64,000 nucleotides of DNA from Chelativorans sp. AA-79 (GCF_029457495.1 NZ_CP120361.1:2372001-2436000), one strand, 5' to 3'. Positions 9,113 through 17,973 are shown, numbered from the stretch's first letter. The notes: a model not told the origin generated them from the letters alone. Numbers and translations are program-made.

Positions 9113-9553
9113 ATGCTCGCTTATCAGGGAAATGCGGGGCGCTGGTTCGATCCGCTCCGCCAAATCCGGCTCATGCAACAGGATATGAATCGCCTGATGG
9201 ACAGCCTCCGGGCGCCGGCGCCGCCCGAGTTCCCGCTGATAAACATCTGGACGGGTCCCGACGGAGCCGTCATCACCGCGGAGATTCCCGGCGTCTCGCC
9301 GGACGACCTCGAAATCACCGTCCACCAGAACACAGTGACGCTTCGTGGTCAGCGCGTGGCCGAGCCGGTCGGCGAAGGCGACATTCTGCATCGTCGCGAG
9401 CGCGTTGCCGGTGCCTTCGCGCGCAGCCTGGTGCTGCCGTTTCGGGTGGACGGGGACAAGGCAGCGGCAATGTTTCGGAACGGGCTTCTTCGCCTCGACT
9501 TGCCTCGCCCGGAGGCCGATCGCCCCCGCAAGATCACCGTCAGCCGCTCTTAG
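9113..9553 (+). CDS. small heat shock protein (Hsp20/IbpA family), copy 1
   Basis: This 146-residue ATP-independent holdase binds unfolding proteins to prevent aggregation. The alpha-crystallin domain covers about 45-140, with the signature VITAEIPGVSPDDLEITVHQ and the C-terminal FRNGLLRLDLPRPEA. The N-terminal arm is rich in aromatic and Met residues (RWFDPLRQIRLMQQDMNRLM). The start at 9113 is set by AGGGAG 8 nt upstream; a longer open frame upstream has no ribosome site and crosses the promoter palindrome. It is first of three hsp20 genes separated by 11 and 9 bp, clearly an operon. The three copies differ strongly and are not recent duplicates. Confidence 0.92.
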   Translation: MLAYQGNAGRWFDPLRQIRLMQQDMNRLMDSLRAPAPPEFPLINIWTGPDGAVITAEIPGVSPDDLEITVHQNTVTLRGQRVAEPVGEGDILHRRERVAGAFARSLVLPFRVDGDKAAAMFRNGLLRLDLPRPEADRPRKITVSRS

Positions 9554-9564
9554 GGAGAATAGTC

Positions 9565-9948
9565 ATGGCCGATCAGGAAACCAACGGAAGCGTGGCTGCA
9601 GAGACCACACGAGATGTTCCGGTCTTCGTACCCCCCACAGATATCATCGAGACCGAGTCCAGTCTGCTTATGGTCCTCGACGTCCCCGGCGCCGATCCGG
9701 ACAGCCTCGATGTGACGCTCGACAAGCGGGTACTGCGGATCGCAGCCCGCTCGGCGTCAAGCCATCCCGAGGGCTGTACGTTGCAGCACGCGGAGTACCG
9801 GGATGGGAACTACGAGCGGAGCTTCGTCATCTCCGAACCTGTCGACGCGGCAAAAATCGAAGCTGTGTTCAAAGACGGCGTTCTGCGGTTGACGCTACCG
9901 AAGGCGACGCCTGCGCCCGCCGCCAAGATCCCTGTCAAGGCCGCGTGA
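9565..9948 (+). CDS. small heat shock protein (Hsp20 family), copy 2
   Basis: This 127-residue Hsp20 protein has the alpha-crystallin core from about 24 to 115 (MVLDVPGADPDSLDVTLDKR, then FKDGVLRLTLPKA). The N-terminal arm is short and polar, unlike copies 1 and 3, and the C-terminal tail contains an I-P-V motif (KIPVKAA) that in this family docks into neighbouring subunits. GGGAGAA precedes the ATG. It lies between the other two hsp20 genes in one operon. Different arms suggest that the three proteins form mixed oligomers or have separate clients (inference). Confidence 0.9.
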   Translation: MADQETNGSVAAETTRDVPVFVPPTDIIETESSLLMVLDVPGADPDSLDVTLDKRVLRIAARSASSHPEGCTLQHAEYRDGNYERSFVISEPVDAAKIEAVFKDGVLRLTLPKATPAPAAKIPVKAA

Positions 9949-9957
9949 GGAAAGACA

Positions 9958-10461
9958 ATGAGGATCACCGATCTTATTCCTTGGCGTACCTCCCGTCGGG
10001 ACGTGGCCGTGCGAACGGAGCCGGCGGACCCGATCCGCGCATTTCGGCAGGACATCGATCGCGCATTTGAGAATTTCTGGCGGATAATACCGTCTTCATT
10101 TCCGGCGCTCGGTCAGTCTGAGTTTGCCGATGTCGTTCGCGTTGATGTCAGCGATAGCGGCAAAGAAGTAACCGTCACGGCCGAATTGCCGGGTCTCACC
10201 GAAGACGATGTCAACATCTCCATCGTTGATGGAGAATTGACGATCCGCGGTGAAAAGAGGACCGACCGGCAATCAGAGGACAACGGGCTCATAGTCCACG
10301 AGCGAGCCTATGGCGCCTTCGAACGCACCTTGCCGCTACCCGAGGGAGTGGATCCCGACGCGGCCAGCGCGACATTCAAGAACGGTCTACTGACGGTGGT
10401 GCTTCCAAAGACAGCCGAGGCCCTTGCCAACGTCAAGCGTATCCCTGTGCAGGCGGGTTGA
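9958..10461 (+). CDS. small heat shock protein (Hsp20 family), copy 3
   Basis: This 167-residue Hsp20 has the alpha-crystallin domain from about 58 to 155. Visible motifs are VTVTAELPGLTEDDVNISIV, a GELTIRGEKR strand and FKNGLLTVVLPK near the end. The C-terminus has the I-P-V docking motif (RIPVQAG). The N-terminal arm (RITDLIPW, AFRQDIDRAFENFW) is the usual amphipathic kind for this class. GAGGAAAG lies just upstream of the ATG. A strong hairpin follows and ends the operon. Confidence 0.92.
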   Translation: MRITDLIPWRTSRRDVAVRTEPADPIRAFRQDIDRAFENFWRIIPSSFPALGQSEFADVVRVDVSDSGKEVTVTAELPGLTEDDVNISIVDGELTIRGEKRTDRQSEDNGLIVHERAYGAFERTLPLPEGVDPDAASATFKNGLLTVVLPKTAEALANVKRIPVQAG

Positions 10462-10494
10462 CATCGCCGCTTCTTAGCCCCACCCGCCTTGCCT

Positions 10495-10524
10495 GCCCGC
10501 CATCCTGCCCCCCGGATGGCGGGC
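10495..10524 (+). terminator. hairpin terminator after the hsp20 operon
   Basis: An 11-bp perfect stem (10495-10505 with 10514-10524) and 8-nt loop lie 34 bp after the third hsp20 stop, followed by ATTCCTTT. The T-tract is short, which is common in GC-rich alphaproteobacteria. Confidence 0.65.
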
Positions 10525-10691
10525 ATTCCTTTGGGCAGCAAGCCAACATCTCGGTATGATGATCATCCGCGTGTCCAGATCGCCGGAAGTGTCCGCTATC
10601 CGTGCAGTGGTTCGTGATCGAGGGTGCAGCTGCTCGATCCCCACCCGTGCCCGCCGGGTCGGCCTACGACGTCGGCCCACCGTCTTCGGGA

Positions 10692-11522
10692 TTATCGATT
10701 CCCAATCTGCAGACTAAAGAGCCGGTTGAGTTCAGCCAGATCGGCTGGAGCAAGCCGCAACTCGAGTGCTTCCCGATTATCTTTGACATGCTCTGCGGTT
10801 GCAGCCTTCGGAATGGCAACGACACCCTCTTGGCTCAAGATCCAAGCGAGCGCCAGGCGGGCGCGGCTCACCCCGTATCGGTCGGCTATGCGCGCCAGCC
10901 TTCCCTCGCGAGCGAGTTGACCTCGCTCGATGGGTGAATGGGCTATGAGTGGAATTCCCCTCTCCCGGCACCAAGGCAGGAGATTGCGCTCAATGCCGCG
11001 TCTCATGAGATTGTAGGCGACCTGGTTGGTCTGAACGGATTTTCCCATCGGAACGGCCGCTAAGTCTCGCAAGTCGTCAATACCGAAGTTACTGACCCCC
11101 CAGTACCGTATTTTTCCCGCGGCTTTTAGGGTTTCGAAGGCCTCGATGGTTTCGCTCAGCGCGACGTTACCCCGCCAATGAAGCAGATAAAGATCAATCC
11201 AGTCCGTGCGGAGACGCTTTAGGCTCCGGTCACAAGACGTCAGGACGCCGAGACGGGAGGAGCGATGCGGATGCACCTTGCTAACGATGAAGACTTTATC
11301 GCGCTGACCCGCAGCAGCCTCTCCCACAACCTCCTCAGCGCCTCCGTCTCCATAGGTTTCTGCCGTGTCGATGAGCGTCATATCGAGGTCGATGCCGGTT
11401 CGCAGTGCGGCCACCTCTGCTTTGTGCGATTCGCGGTGCTCACCCATCCCGCATGTGCCCTGTCCGAGCAGTGGTATCGTCTCTCCGGCGGGTAAAAGTA
11501 TCGTCCTCATCGTGGCAGGCAT
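10692..11522 (-). CDS. aldo/keto reductase
   Basis: This 276-residue NADPH-dependent oxidoreductase has a TIM-barrel fold and acts on aldehydes or ketones. The catalytic tetrad is recognisable: Asp52 and Tyr57 in IDTAETYGD, Lys82 in IVSKVH and the His of YLLHW. The C-terminal IPKAATAEHVKDN is the cofactor phosphate site. It resembles E. coli YeaE-type enzymes. The ATG at 11522 has AGGAA 6 nt upstream; the next ATG, at 11510, has no ribosome site. A toxic-aldehyde detoxification role beside the alcohol dehydrogenase is plausible (inference). Its promoter carries the motif shared with the Crp/Fnr gene. Confidence 0.9.
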   Translation of the reverse strand: MPATMRTILLPAGETIPLLGQGTCGMGEHRESHKAEVAALRTGIDLDMTLIDTAETYGDGGAEEVVGEAAAGQRDKVFIVSKVHPHRSSRLGVLTSCDRSLKRLRTDWIDLYLLHWRGNVALSETIEAFETLKAAGKIRYWGVSNFGIDDLRDLAAVPMGKSVQTNQVAYNLMRRGIERNLLPWCRERGIPLIAHSPIERGQLAREGRLARIADRYGVSRARLALAWILSQEGVVAIPKAATAEHVKDNREALELRLAPADLAELNRLFSLQIGNR

Positions 11523-11606
11523 GAGGGTTCCTATTGGGCTTGGCCGCGCTGAACCTTCGGAACAGGTTCTCGGAGGCGGGCTGATTGATCGTGCGGACCA
11601 CGCGAG

Positions 11607-11644
11607 TTTGTGGGAATCCCTTATCGTAAAATCCCGTATGGGCC
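11607..11644 (-). promoter_or_regulatory. putative regulator site before the aldo/keto reductase
   Basis: The minus strand at 11624-11607 matches the Crp/Fnr-promoter motif at 15 of 18 positions (ATAAGGG then ACAAA). A second partial copy (AAATCCCGTATGGGCC on the plus strand) follows immediately. The site lies about 85-120 bp before the start codon. Confidence 0.45.
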
Positions 11645-11815
11645 GTTGGGGTGGTCCCGCCTGAAAGCCCGGCCGACCGATCGTCCTGTCGACCCCGGCG
11701 AGACCAAGCAGGTAGGCAGCCCTATCCGGCACCAACCGCCGAAAGCTCGCCGCTTTGCCAGCGCCCACCGGCAGCCGAGGATCCGCGATGGGGCCGCCCT
11801 GAATGATGGCGCCCG

Positions 11816-12856
11816 CTAGTCCGCCTCGATGATGACCTTGAGCGCTCGCGTATCTGATGCTTTCGAGAAGGTCTCGTAAGCGTCGAGAATGGCATCGAGC
11901 TTGAAGCGGTGAGTGATCAGCTTTTTCGGATCGATTTTCCCGGATCGCACGGTCTTCAGCAGCATCGGTGTGGTGACCGTGTCGACCAGGCGCGTAGTGA
12001 TGGCGATATTGTGCGACCAAAGCTTTTCAAGATGAAGGTCAGCCTTAACACCATGAACGCCGATGTTGGCGATGACGCCGCCCGCGGCGACGATCTCCTG
12101 GCACAGCTCGAATGTTGCGGGGATGCCGACGGCCTCGATGGCTGTATCCACCCCCTTGTTCTCTGTCAGTTGGAGAAGCTGCCGCTTTGCCTCCTCTCCG
12201 GTGGCCTTGACCGTCTTTGTCGCACCGAAACGCTTCGCGGCCTCGAGCCGGTTCTCGTCGAGATCGATCACGATCAGTTCTGCAGGTGAGTAGAACTGCG
12301 CCGTCAGCAGAGCTGCCAGGCCGACAGGCCCCGCGCCGACGATCGCCACGGAAGCACCCGGCTGGACTTTGCCATTGAGCACGCCGCATTCAAAGCCGGT
12401 CGGCAAGATATCGCTTAGCATTACCAGTGCATCTTCATCGGTGCCGTCCGGGATAGGATAGAGGCTGGTGTCAGCGTGAGGAATGCGGACGTACTCGGCC
12501 TGCGTGCCATCAATGGTGTTGCCGAGAATCCAGCCACCGGTTGTGCAGTGGGAATACATGCCGCGCCGGCAATATTCGCACTTGCCGCAGGAGGAGATGC
12601 AGGAAATCAGGACATGGTCGCCCTTCTTGAATTGCGTCACTCCTGCGCCCGCTTGCTCGACGACGCCTACGCCCTCATGCCCGAGGACGCGCCCAGGCGC
12701 GCAGGGGGGAACGTCACCTTTGAGGATATGGAGGTCAGTGCCGCAGATGGTGGTTTTCGCCACCCTGACGATGGCGTCGGTCGGATTCTGGACGGCCGGA
12801 ATATCACGCTCCTGGAGCGATTTCTTGCCGGGCCCTTCAAAGATGAGAGCTTTCAT
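11816..12856 (-). CDS. zinc-dependent alcohol dehydrogenase (medium-chain family)
   Basis: This 346-residue NAD(P)-dependent alcohol dehydrogenase keeps both zinc sites. Catalytic zinc ligands are Cys38 (CGTD) and His60-Glu61 (GHEG); structural zinc is held by Cys90, Cys93, Cys96 and Cys104. The nucleotide-binding motif GAGPVG lies near residue 176. A substrate cannot be inferred. It precedes the aldo/keto reductase on the same strand but with a 293-bp gap and a separate promoter. A perfect CTGAC-N4-GTCAG palindrome lies about 77 bp upstream, tying it to the chaperone genes. Confidence 0.93.
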   Translation of the reverse strand: MKALIFEGPGKKSLQERDIPAVQNPTDAIVRVAKTTICGTDLHILKGDVPPCAPGRVLGHEGVGVVEQAGAGVTQFKKGDHVLISCISSCGKCEYCRRGMYSHCTTGGWILGNTIDGTQAEYVRIPHADTSLYPIPDGTDEDALVMLSDILPTGFECGVLNGKVQPGASVAIVGAGPVGLAALLTAQFYSPAELIVIDLDENRLEAAKRFGATKTVKATGEEAKRQLLQLTENKGVDTAIEAVGIPATFELCQEIVAAGGVIANIGVHGVKADLHLEKLWSHNIAITTRLVDTVTTPMLLKTVRSGKIDPKKLITHRFKLDAILDAYETFSKASDTRALKVIIEAD

Positions 12857-12925
12857 TGTTTCTCCGTCGCTGACGATCGGTGGGGCGTGCAGTAATCACT
12901 AGATCAGCACCACGATTGGCCCTGC

Positions 12926-12941
12926 ACTGACGTTTGTCAGT
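12926..12941 (-). promoter_or_regulatory. Crp/Fnr-type palindrome, adh promoter
   Basis: ACTGAC-GTTT-GTCAGT is a perfect 6-4-6 palindrome with the TGA-N6-TCA core, centred about 77 bp before the alcohol dehydrogenase start. Confidence 0.65.
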
Positions 12942-13267
12942 GTCGCGAGGACGCGCCTGCGTACGCGCCAAATGAGCGTGATAATTGCGCCCGGCACTGC
13001 CGGGGCGCGTCAGCCTCTGTGATCAGGGTGCAATTCACGATCGTCACGCTGGGCCACGCCTCAAAGCTGGCTCTGACGCAGATACGGCTCGTTCGAGAGC
13101 TCCGGTACCGCGCCACTTCCGGTGACTTTTTGTGTCGGATTGAGAGCCGCTTTTCGACGGTGGCCTAAGGACAAGATGCTTAACCGGTGAGCCGGTTGTT
13201 CGAAGCCGGTGCCGTTCGCTTCCTGACGACTGCGTCGCACCCTGGCAATCACAAATGTTGAGCAACG

Positions 13268-13281
13268 CTGACGAACGTCAG
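13268..13281 (+). promoter_or_regulatory. Crp/Fnr-type palindrome, usp promoter
   Basis: CTGAC-GAAC-GTCAG is perfect and lies about 97 bp before the usp start. CATCCT sits at 13304-13309, the place of a -10 hexamer if the activator is centred at -41.5. Confidence 0.65.
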
Positions 13282-13371
13282 TGAACGGCCAGCCGCGGGC
13301 CCTCATCCTACCAGGATGATCCGGACCTTGAATTCAAGAGGTCGGTCGTGGTCGCGCCTTAGGAGGAGAGC

Positions 13372-14208
13372 ATGATTAAGGTGTTGGTGGTCAGACTCGA
13401 CGGAACGGGCGGAGACGATTTCAGGCTCGCGGCCACGGAAAGTCTGGCGAAATTGTTCAATGCCCATGTGATTGGATTGATAATTAACGTTTTGCCAGAC
13501 CCAACCATCGTCGACAGCGTGGTCAACGTGAACGAGTGGTCCCGACTTCTCGATCAGGCACAGACGGCAGGAAGAGAGTTCGAGGACAAGATCAAGAACC
13601 GCCTGAAAGGCCTAGCGTCGTCATCCGAAGTGCGTCGAATCGATGCGTACGCCCATGAGCAGGCGCGTCTCACGGCACGGGAATGCCGGACGGCAGACGC
13701 CCTCGTCGGTCTTCGCCTCAGCGATGAGGATGATGCGATTGAACTGCACGACGTGGTGGAGGAAACCCTGTTCGAGGCGGGAAGGCACATCTTCCTCGTG
13801 GCAGATCAGAGGAGCTTCGACGAGGGTTTTCAGCATGCGGTGATTGCCTGGAACGGCAGCCGCGAAGCAACACGGGCGGTAGCCGAGGCATTGCCGTATC
13901 TTGAGAAATCGAAAGCAGTCACTGTGCTCCGCATCGGCGGGGAAGGCGAGTCAATTCTGACCGCGACGCAGGATGATAGACTCGTTGCTTATCTTCGACG
14001 ACACGGCATCAGCGCCGCGCTGGAGCGGGTTGCGAGGCAGGGGCTTGGCAACGTCGCGACGGCGCTGGCGGACGAAGTGGTTGCGCGCAAGGGTGACCTG
14101 CTTATCATGGGCGGCTACGGCCATTCCCGGTTGCGGGAATGGTTGCTCGGGGGAGCGACGTACCAGCTCCTTCGCAAGTCGCCAGTGTCGCTCGTCATGG
14201 CGCATTGA
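13372..14208 (+). CDS. tandem-domain universal stress protein
   Basis: This 278-residue cytoplasmic protein is built as two UspA-like halves (about 1-145 and 150-278). The second half carries the ATP-binding signature GGYGHSRLREWLLGG and ends SPVSLVMAH, as in UspA; the first half lacks the glycine-rich loop. A strong TAGGAGGAG precedes the ATG. Such proteins bind ATP and raise survival under starvation or oxidative stress, but no enzymatic activity can be read from the sequence. The small membrane protein gene follows after 69 bp. Confidence 0.88.
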   Translation: MIKVLVVRLDGTGGDDFRLAATESLAKLFNAHVIGLIINVLPDPTIVDSVVNVNEWSRLLDQAQTAGREFEDKIKNRLKGLASSSEVRRIDAYAHEQARLTARECRTADALVGLRLSDEDDAIELHDVVEETLFEAGRHIFLVADQRSFDEGFQHAVIAWNGSREATRAVAEALPYLEKSKAVTVLRIGGEGESILTATQDDRLVAYLRRHGISAALERVARQGLGNVATALADEVVARKGDLLIMGGYGHSRLREWLLGGATYQLLRKSPVSLVMAH

Positions 14209-14277
14209 AATGCTGTCCATTGGTTTCTGGGGATGAGCCGGCGCGTAGCGGTCTCTGCCGGCCGCTGCGAAGGATCG

Positions 14278-14937
14278 ATGATTATGACGAATCCAGACGA
14301 CGAGGGGATTCTTGAGACGCGGAAGGTCCGTGAAGTGGCCGGCGTATTTCATAGGAAAGACACTCTCGAGGATGCAATCGAAGCCCTCTTGCATGCAGGT
14401 TTCGACCGAGCGGATATTGACATCATGGGTGAGCTCGAAGCGGTCAGGCGCTGTCTGGGCATGCTCTACATTCCGCCGGAGGAGATCGCCGATGTGCCGG
14501 GGACCCCGCGTCGGGCGTTTGTCGCCCGAGACGATCTCGCAACGGCGACCGCCGGCGTGGCGGGAATCCTCTTCTATGTTGGCGCCACGGCGGCCGTGAT
14601 GTCCGTCGTCGCTTCCGGCGGAAGTCTCGCAGTGATCGCCGCAGCCGCAATGGCAGCCGGGACGGTCGGAGCGGGCATCGGCACTGCTGCAGTTCGACTG
14701 CTTGGCAACAAGCAGGCGGAGGAGCTCGAGCTTCAGCTCATGTCTGGCGGCATTGTGCTCTGGGTGCGTGCCCGTACCGCGGAGAAGGAAGCGGAAGCAC
14801 AGGAGATTCTGGCAAAATTCGGCGCCGAAGCGATCCGGGTACATGAGATTGATATCGTGAAGCGGTTGGAAGACGTGCCTCTTGCGAACGTTCAGCCGGA
14901 CCCGTGGCTGGAAAGAGACGCGCACACCGGAAGTTAA
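14278..14937 (+). CDS. hypothetical membrane protein with glycine/alanine-rich hairpin
   Basis: This 219-residue protein has a cytosolic N-terminal domain (1-95), then two hydrophobic segments rich in Gly and Ala (about 97-120 and 122-148), then a C-terminal domain (VLWVRARTAEKEAEAQEIL, residues about 160-205). This layout resembles stress-related proteins with a ferredoxin-like fold around a glycine-zipper hairpin (general-stress-protein-17M style), but I do not assign a family. The ATG at 14278 was chosen for AAGGA 5 nt upstream, over an ATG at 14233. It probably shares the usp transcript. Confidence 0.7.
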   Translation: MIMTNPDDEGILETRKVREVAGVFHRKDTLEDAIEALLHAGFDRADIDIMGELEAVRRCLGMLYIPPEEIADVPGTPRRAFVARDDLATATAGVAGILFYVGATAAVMSVVASGGSLAVIAAAAMAAGTVGAGIGTAAVRLLGNKQAEELELQLMSGGIVLWVRARTAEKEAEAQEILAKFGAEAIRVHEIDIVKRLEDVPLANVQPDPWLERDAHTGS

Positions 14938-15145
14938 GGCCGCAAGAGATCGGGCCTCTCTACGGGGCTTGCGGCAAGGTGGCTTTAGTTTCGGGTCCGC
15001 ACAACCAGCCGACTGAAAACCGCCCGTGCTGGAGCGCGGCGCGTACACCGCTGCACGGTTGGCGCGAGTCCGCCGACCTCGTCGCTTGGCGGCCGGCGAT
15101 TGGCAAGCTTGACTGTCCTGTCCAGCCGATTGCATTGCCGTCGGA

Positions 15146-15159
15146 CTGACGTCCGTCAA
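15146..15159 (+). promoter_or_regulatory. Crp/Fnr-type palindrome, dnaK promoter
   Basis: CTGAC-GTCC-GTCAA differs from the consensus at the last base and keeps TGA-N6-TCA. CATACT at 15182-15187 falls exactly at -12 to -7 if the palindrome centre is at -41.5, the class II activator arrangement. Confidence 0.65.
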
Positions 15160-15233
15160 CGTCGATGACCTGCCCCTCGGCCATACTGCGGGGCAGGTGT
15201 TGCATCGAAATTCCCGACTGACGGAGACACAGC

Positions 15234-17135
15234 ATGACAGGCAAGGTGATCGGCATCGACCTGGGTACGACGAATTCCTGCGTCGCGATCATGGAAGGCT
15301 CCCAGACCAAAGTCATCGAAAACGCGGAGGGTGGACGCACGACACCATCCATTGTGGCCTTCGCGAGCGACGGTGAAATTCTCGTTGGCCAGCCTGCGAA
15401 GCGACAGGCGGTAACAAATCCCGAGAACACCATCTTCGCCATCAAACGTCTGATCGGCCGGCGTTATGACGACCCCATGGTGGAAAAAGACAAGGCTCTT
15501 GTGCCCTACAAGATTGTCAGGGCCGACAATGGCGATGCATGGGTTGAGGTGCAGGGCAAAAAGTACAGTCCGAGCCAGATCAGCTCGTACATACTAGTGA
15601 AGATGAAGGAGACCGCTGAAGCCTATCTCGGCGAGAAGGTCGAGAAGGCGGTGATCACCGTTCCTGCATACTTCAATGACAGCCAAAGGCAGGCGACGAA
15701 GGATGCCGGCAAGATTGCCGGCCTCGAGGTGCTGCGGATTATCAACGAGCCGACGTCCGCCGCTCTTGCCTATGGCCTCGACAAAAAGAAGGCCGGGATG
15801 ATCGCGGTGTACGACCTCGGTGGCGGAACCTTCGACATTTCGCTGCTCGAGATCGGTGACGGCGTGTTCGAGGTGAAGGCCACCAATGGCGATACATTCC
15901 TGGGCGGCGAAGATTTCGACAAGCGGATCATCGACTGGCTCGCAAGCGAGTTCAAGAAAGACCAGGGCATCGACCTGCGCAATGACCGGCTTGCGTTACA
16001 GCGGCTCCGGGAAGCGGCGGAGAAGGCCAAAATCGAGCTCTCCTCGGCGCTGGAAACCACCATCAGCCTGCCCTTCATCACGGCCGATCAGAATGGCCCG
16101 AAGCATCTTGAGATCAAGCTCAGGCGCGCCAAGCTCGAGGAACTGGTCGACGACCTAGTCCATCGCACGGAAAAGCCCTGCCGGGACGCAATGAAGGATG
16201 CGAAGATCAAGCCGGAGAAAATCGACGAGGTTGTTCTCGTTGGCGGCATGACGCGAATGCCGAAGGTCCACCAAACTGTCACCGACCTCTTCGGCCGAGA
16301 GCCGCACAAGGGCGTCAATCCCGATGAGGTGGTGGCGATTGGCGCGGCGATCCAAGCCGGCGTGCTCCAAGGCGACGTCAAGGATGTGCTGCTGCTCGAT
16401 GTGACACCACTGTCGCTCGGCATTGAGACTCTTGGTGGGGTGTTTACCCGCCTCATCGAGCGCAATACGACCATTCCGGCCAAGAAGAGTCAGGTCTTCT
16501 CGACAGCGGAAGACAACCAGGCCGGGGTCACGATCCGCGTCTTTCAAGGCGAGCGCGAGATGGCGGCCGACAACAAGCTGCTCGGCCAGTTCGATCTCGT
16601 TGGTATTCCCCCCGCGCCTCGTGGCGTTCCCCAGATCGAGGTGACCTTCGACATCGACGCGAACGGCATCGTGAATGTCTCGGCGAAGGACAAGGCAACA
16701 GGGAAAGAGCAACAGATTCGCATTCAGGCCTCGGGGGGCCTGTCGCAGGCAGATATCGAGCGAATGATCAAGGAGGCTGAGGCAAACGCCCAAGCCGACA
16801 AGAAGCGGCGGGCGCTGGTCGAGGCGAGGAACAGGGCAGACTCCGAGATTGCGGCAAGCCAGAAAGCGCTCGACGAGTCAAAGGACAACGCGCCGGCCGC
16901 AGAGAAGGAAGCGGTCGAGAAGGCAATCGAGGATTTGAAGTCGGTGGTTGGTACCGACTCGACCGCAGAGATCGAAGCCAAGGCGCAAATGCTGCAGATC
17001 GCCCTGTTGAACTTCAAAGCGAAGCTGAACGACAGCTCCGCCGGTGGTGCGAGCGGACAGAGATCGACCGGCGAGGATGTCGTCGATGCGGACTTCGAGG
17101 AGTTGGACGACAAGGACGACAAACGCGATGTCTGA
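15234..17135 (+). CDS. dnaK: Hsp70 chaperone DnaK
   Basis: This full-length 633-residue Hsp70 folds client proteins in ATP-driven cycles. The ATPase domain starts GIDLGTTNS and contains the [15 protein letters not shown] and [12 protein letters not shown] motifs. The substrate-binding domain begins near residue 385 ([11 protein letters not shown]), and the lid is Lys/Ala/Glu-rich. The C-terminus ends acidic ([12 protein letters not shown]) without an EEVD motif, normal for bacteria. grpE overlaps its end by 8 nt. No dnaJ lies in the window, so it must rely on J-proteins elsewhere. It is presumably a second DnaK carried as cargo, since no usual dnaKJ context is present. Confidence 0.95.
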   Translation: MTGKVIGIDLGTTNSCVAIMEGSQTKVIENAEGGRTTPSIVAFASDGEILVGQPAKRQAVTNPENTIFAIKRLIGRRYDDPMVEKDKALVPYKIVRADNGDAWVEVQGKKYSPSQISSYILVKMKETAEAYLGEKVEKAVITVPAYFNDSQRQATKDAGKIAGLEVLRIINEPTSAALAYGLDKKKAGMIAVYDLGGGTFDISLLEIGDGVFEVKATNGDTFLGGEDFDKRIIDWLASEFKKDQGIDLRNDRLALQRLREAAEKAKIELSSALETTISLPFITADQNGPKHLEIKLRRAKLEELVDDLVHRTEKPCRDAMKDAKIKPEKIDEVVLVGGMTRMPKVHQTVTDLFGREPHKGVNPDEVVAIGAAIQAGVLQGDVKDVLLLDVTPLSLGIETLGGVFTRLIERNTTIPAKKSQVFSTAEDNQAGVTIRVFQGEREMAADNKLLGQFDLVGIPPAPRGVPQIEVTFDIDANGIVNVSAKDKATGKEQQIRIQASGGLSQADIERMIKEAEANAQADKKRRALVEARNRADSEIAASQKALDESKDNAPAAEKEAVEKAIEDLKSVVGTDSTAEIEAKAQMLQIALLNFKAKLNDSSAGGASGQRSTGEDVVDADFEELDDKDDKRDV

Positions 17136-17691
17136 TCCTCGCGCTACCAGGACGCGGATCGATCGGGGGACTGGGCCGGATCTTCGATCGATGGCGCCGA
17201 CAGCGCCTGCCGTCGAGCACAAGGCGAGGCTCGCTGAACTCGAGCGCGAACTCATGAGCGCTCTCGCCGAACAGGAGAACATTCGCAAGAGGATGCGACG
17301 CGAGCGGGATGAGGCCGTGAAGCGGGCAGTCGGATGCTTCGCGGGGGAACTGCTCGACACGTTTGAGAGATTGAACACCTCGATCGAGGACGCGTGCATG
17401 GATGCGGGTAAGGCCTCGGCGGCATCACTCATCGCCGGTGTTCGGGCGAGTGAATATTCATTACTGTCGGCTCTCGCCCGTCATGGCGTGCGCAGGATTG
17501 ATCCGATAGGACAACGGTTTGACCCGCGCGAGCAGCAGGCGGTGTATCTACGAATCGAAACGACTGTCTCGGAAGGCACGGTCGTCGAGGTTTTGCAGCC
17601 AGGCTATCTGCTCCACGGCAGATTGGTACGTCCAGCTATTGTTGCTGTCGCGGCTGCTGATAATCGGTCTTCCGATCACCCCAAGACGTAG
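17128..17691 (+). CDS. grpE: GrpE-like nucleotide exchange factor
   Basis: This is a 187-residue divergent GrpE. A long N-terminal helix (about 30-75, [20 protein letters not shown]) makes the coiled coil, and the C-terminal beta domain shows the family pattern: [14 protein letters not shown], a [19 protein letters not shown] strand set, ending VAVAAA. It releases ADP from DnaK. The ATG at 17128 overlaps the dnaK stop by 8 nt, so the two are translationally coupled and probably made as a matched pair. Its helix lacks parts of the usual conserved core, so it may be specific to this DnaK. Confidence 0.85.
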   Translation: MSDPRATRTRIDRGTGPDLRSMAPTAPAVEHKARLAELERELMSALAEQENIRKRMRRERDEAVKRAVGCFAGELLDTFERLNTSIEDACMDAGKASAASLIAGVRASEYSLLSALARHGVRRIDPIGQRFDPREQQAVYLRIETTVSEGTVVEVLQPGYLLHGRLVRPAIVAVAAADNRSSDHPKT

Positions 17692-17852
17692 TTGCTCCGG
17701 CTTTCTCGATCTGCGGGTGCCAGCCTGACGGTCATCGCCGGTCGCTTCACTAACTTCGAAACCTCAGCGTCGCTCAGCCGCTGATTGACAGTGCCATTCG
17801 CATTGTTCGAACGACTGTCGCTTTAGGTGAATCTGCTGCTCCTCGCCCGAAA

Positions 17853-17866
17853 CTGACACACGTCAG
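17853..17866 (+). promoter_or_regulatory. Crp/Fnr-type palindrome, BON gene promoter
   Basis: CTGAC-ACAC-GTCAG is perfect, centred about 114 bp before the BON-protein start. Its own copy here implies a promoter separate from dnaK-grpE. Confidence 0.65.
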
Positions 17867-17973
17867 CGCGCTCCACCTGGCCGGCAGTAGCCTCGTCTGG
17901 CTGCAAGTTGTGGAGGACCGGGCGCCGGCCCTCGCAGTGCGGCCATGCCCTAACAGCGAAAGGAAGCACGACA

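Larger units (their letters stand above)
12857..13371. other. divergent promoter region between adh and usp
   Basis: This 515-bp gap has two island palindromes, one near each gene (12926-12941 and 13268-13281). A self-complementary CTTGAATTCAAG lies at 13327-13338, close to the usp start, and its first half resembles an RpoH -35 element without a convincing -10. No open frame here is credible. Confidence 0.5.

Noticed and set aside
13951..15159. 402-codon minus-strand frame opposite usp and the membrane protein
   Set aside because: The plus-strand genes have strong ribosome sites and family motifs; this frame has none.
17724..17738. CTGACGGTCATCG after grpE as another palindrome
   Set aside because: The second half-site is incomplete and no gene start follows at the usual distance; the perfect site at 17853 serves the BON gene.
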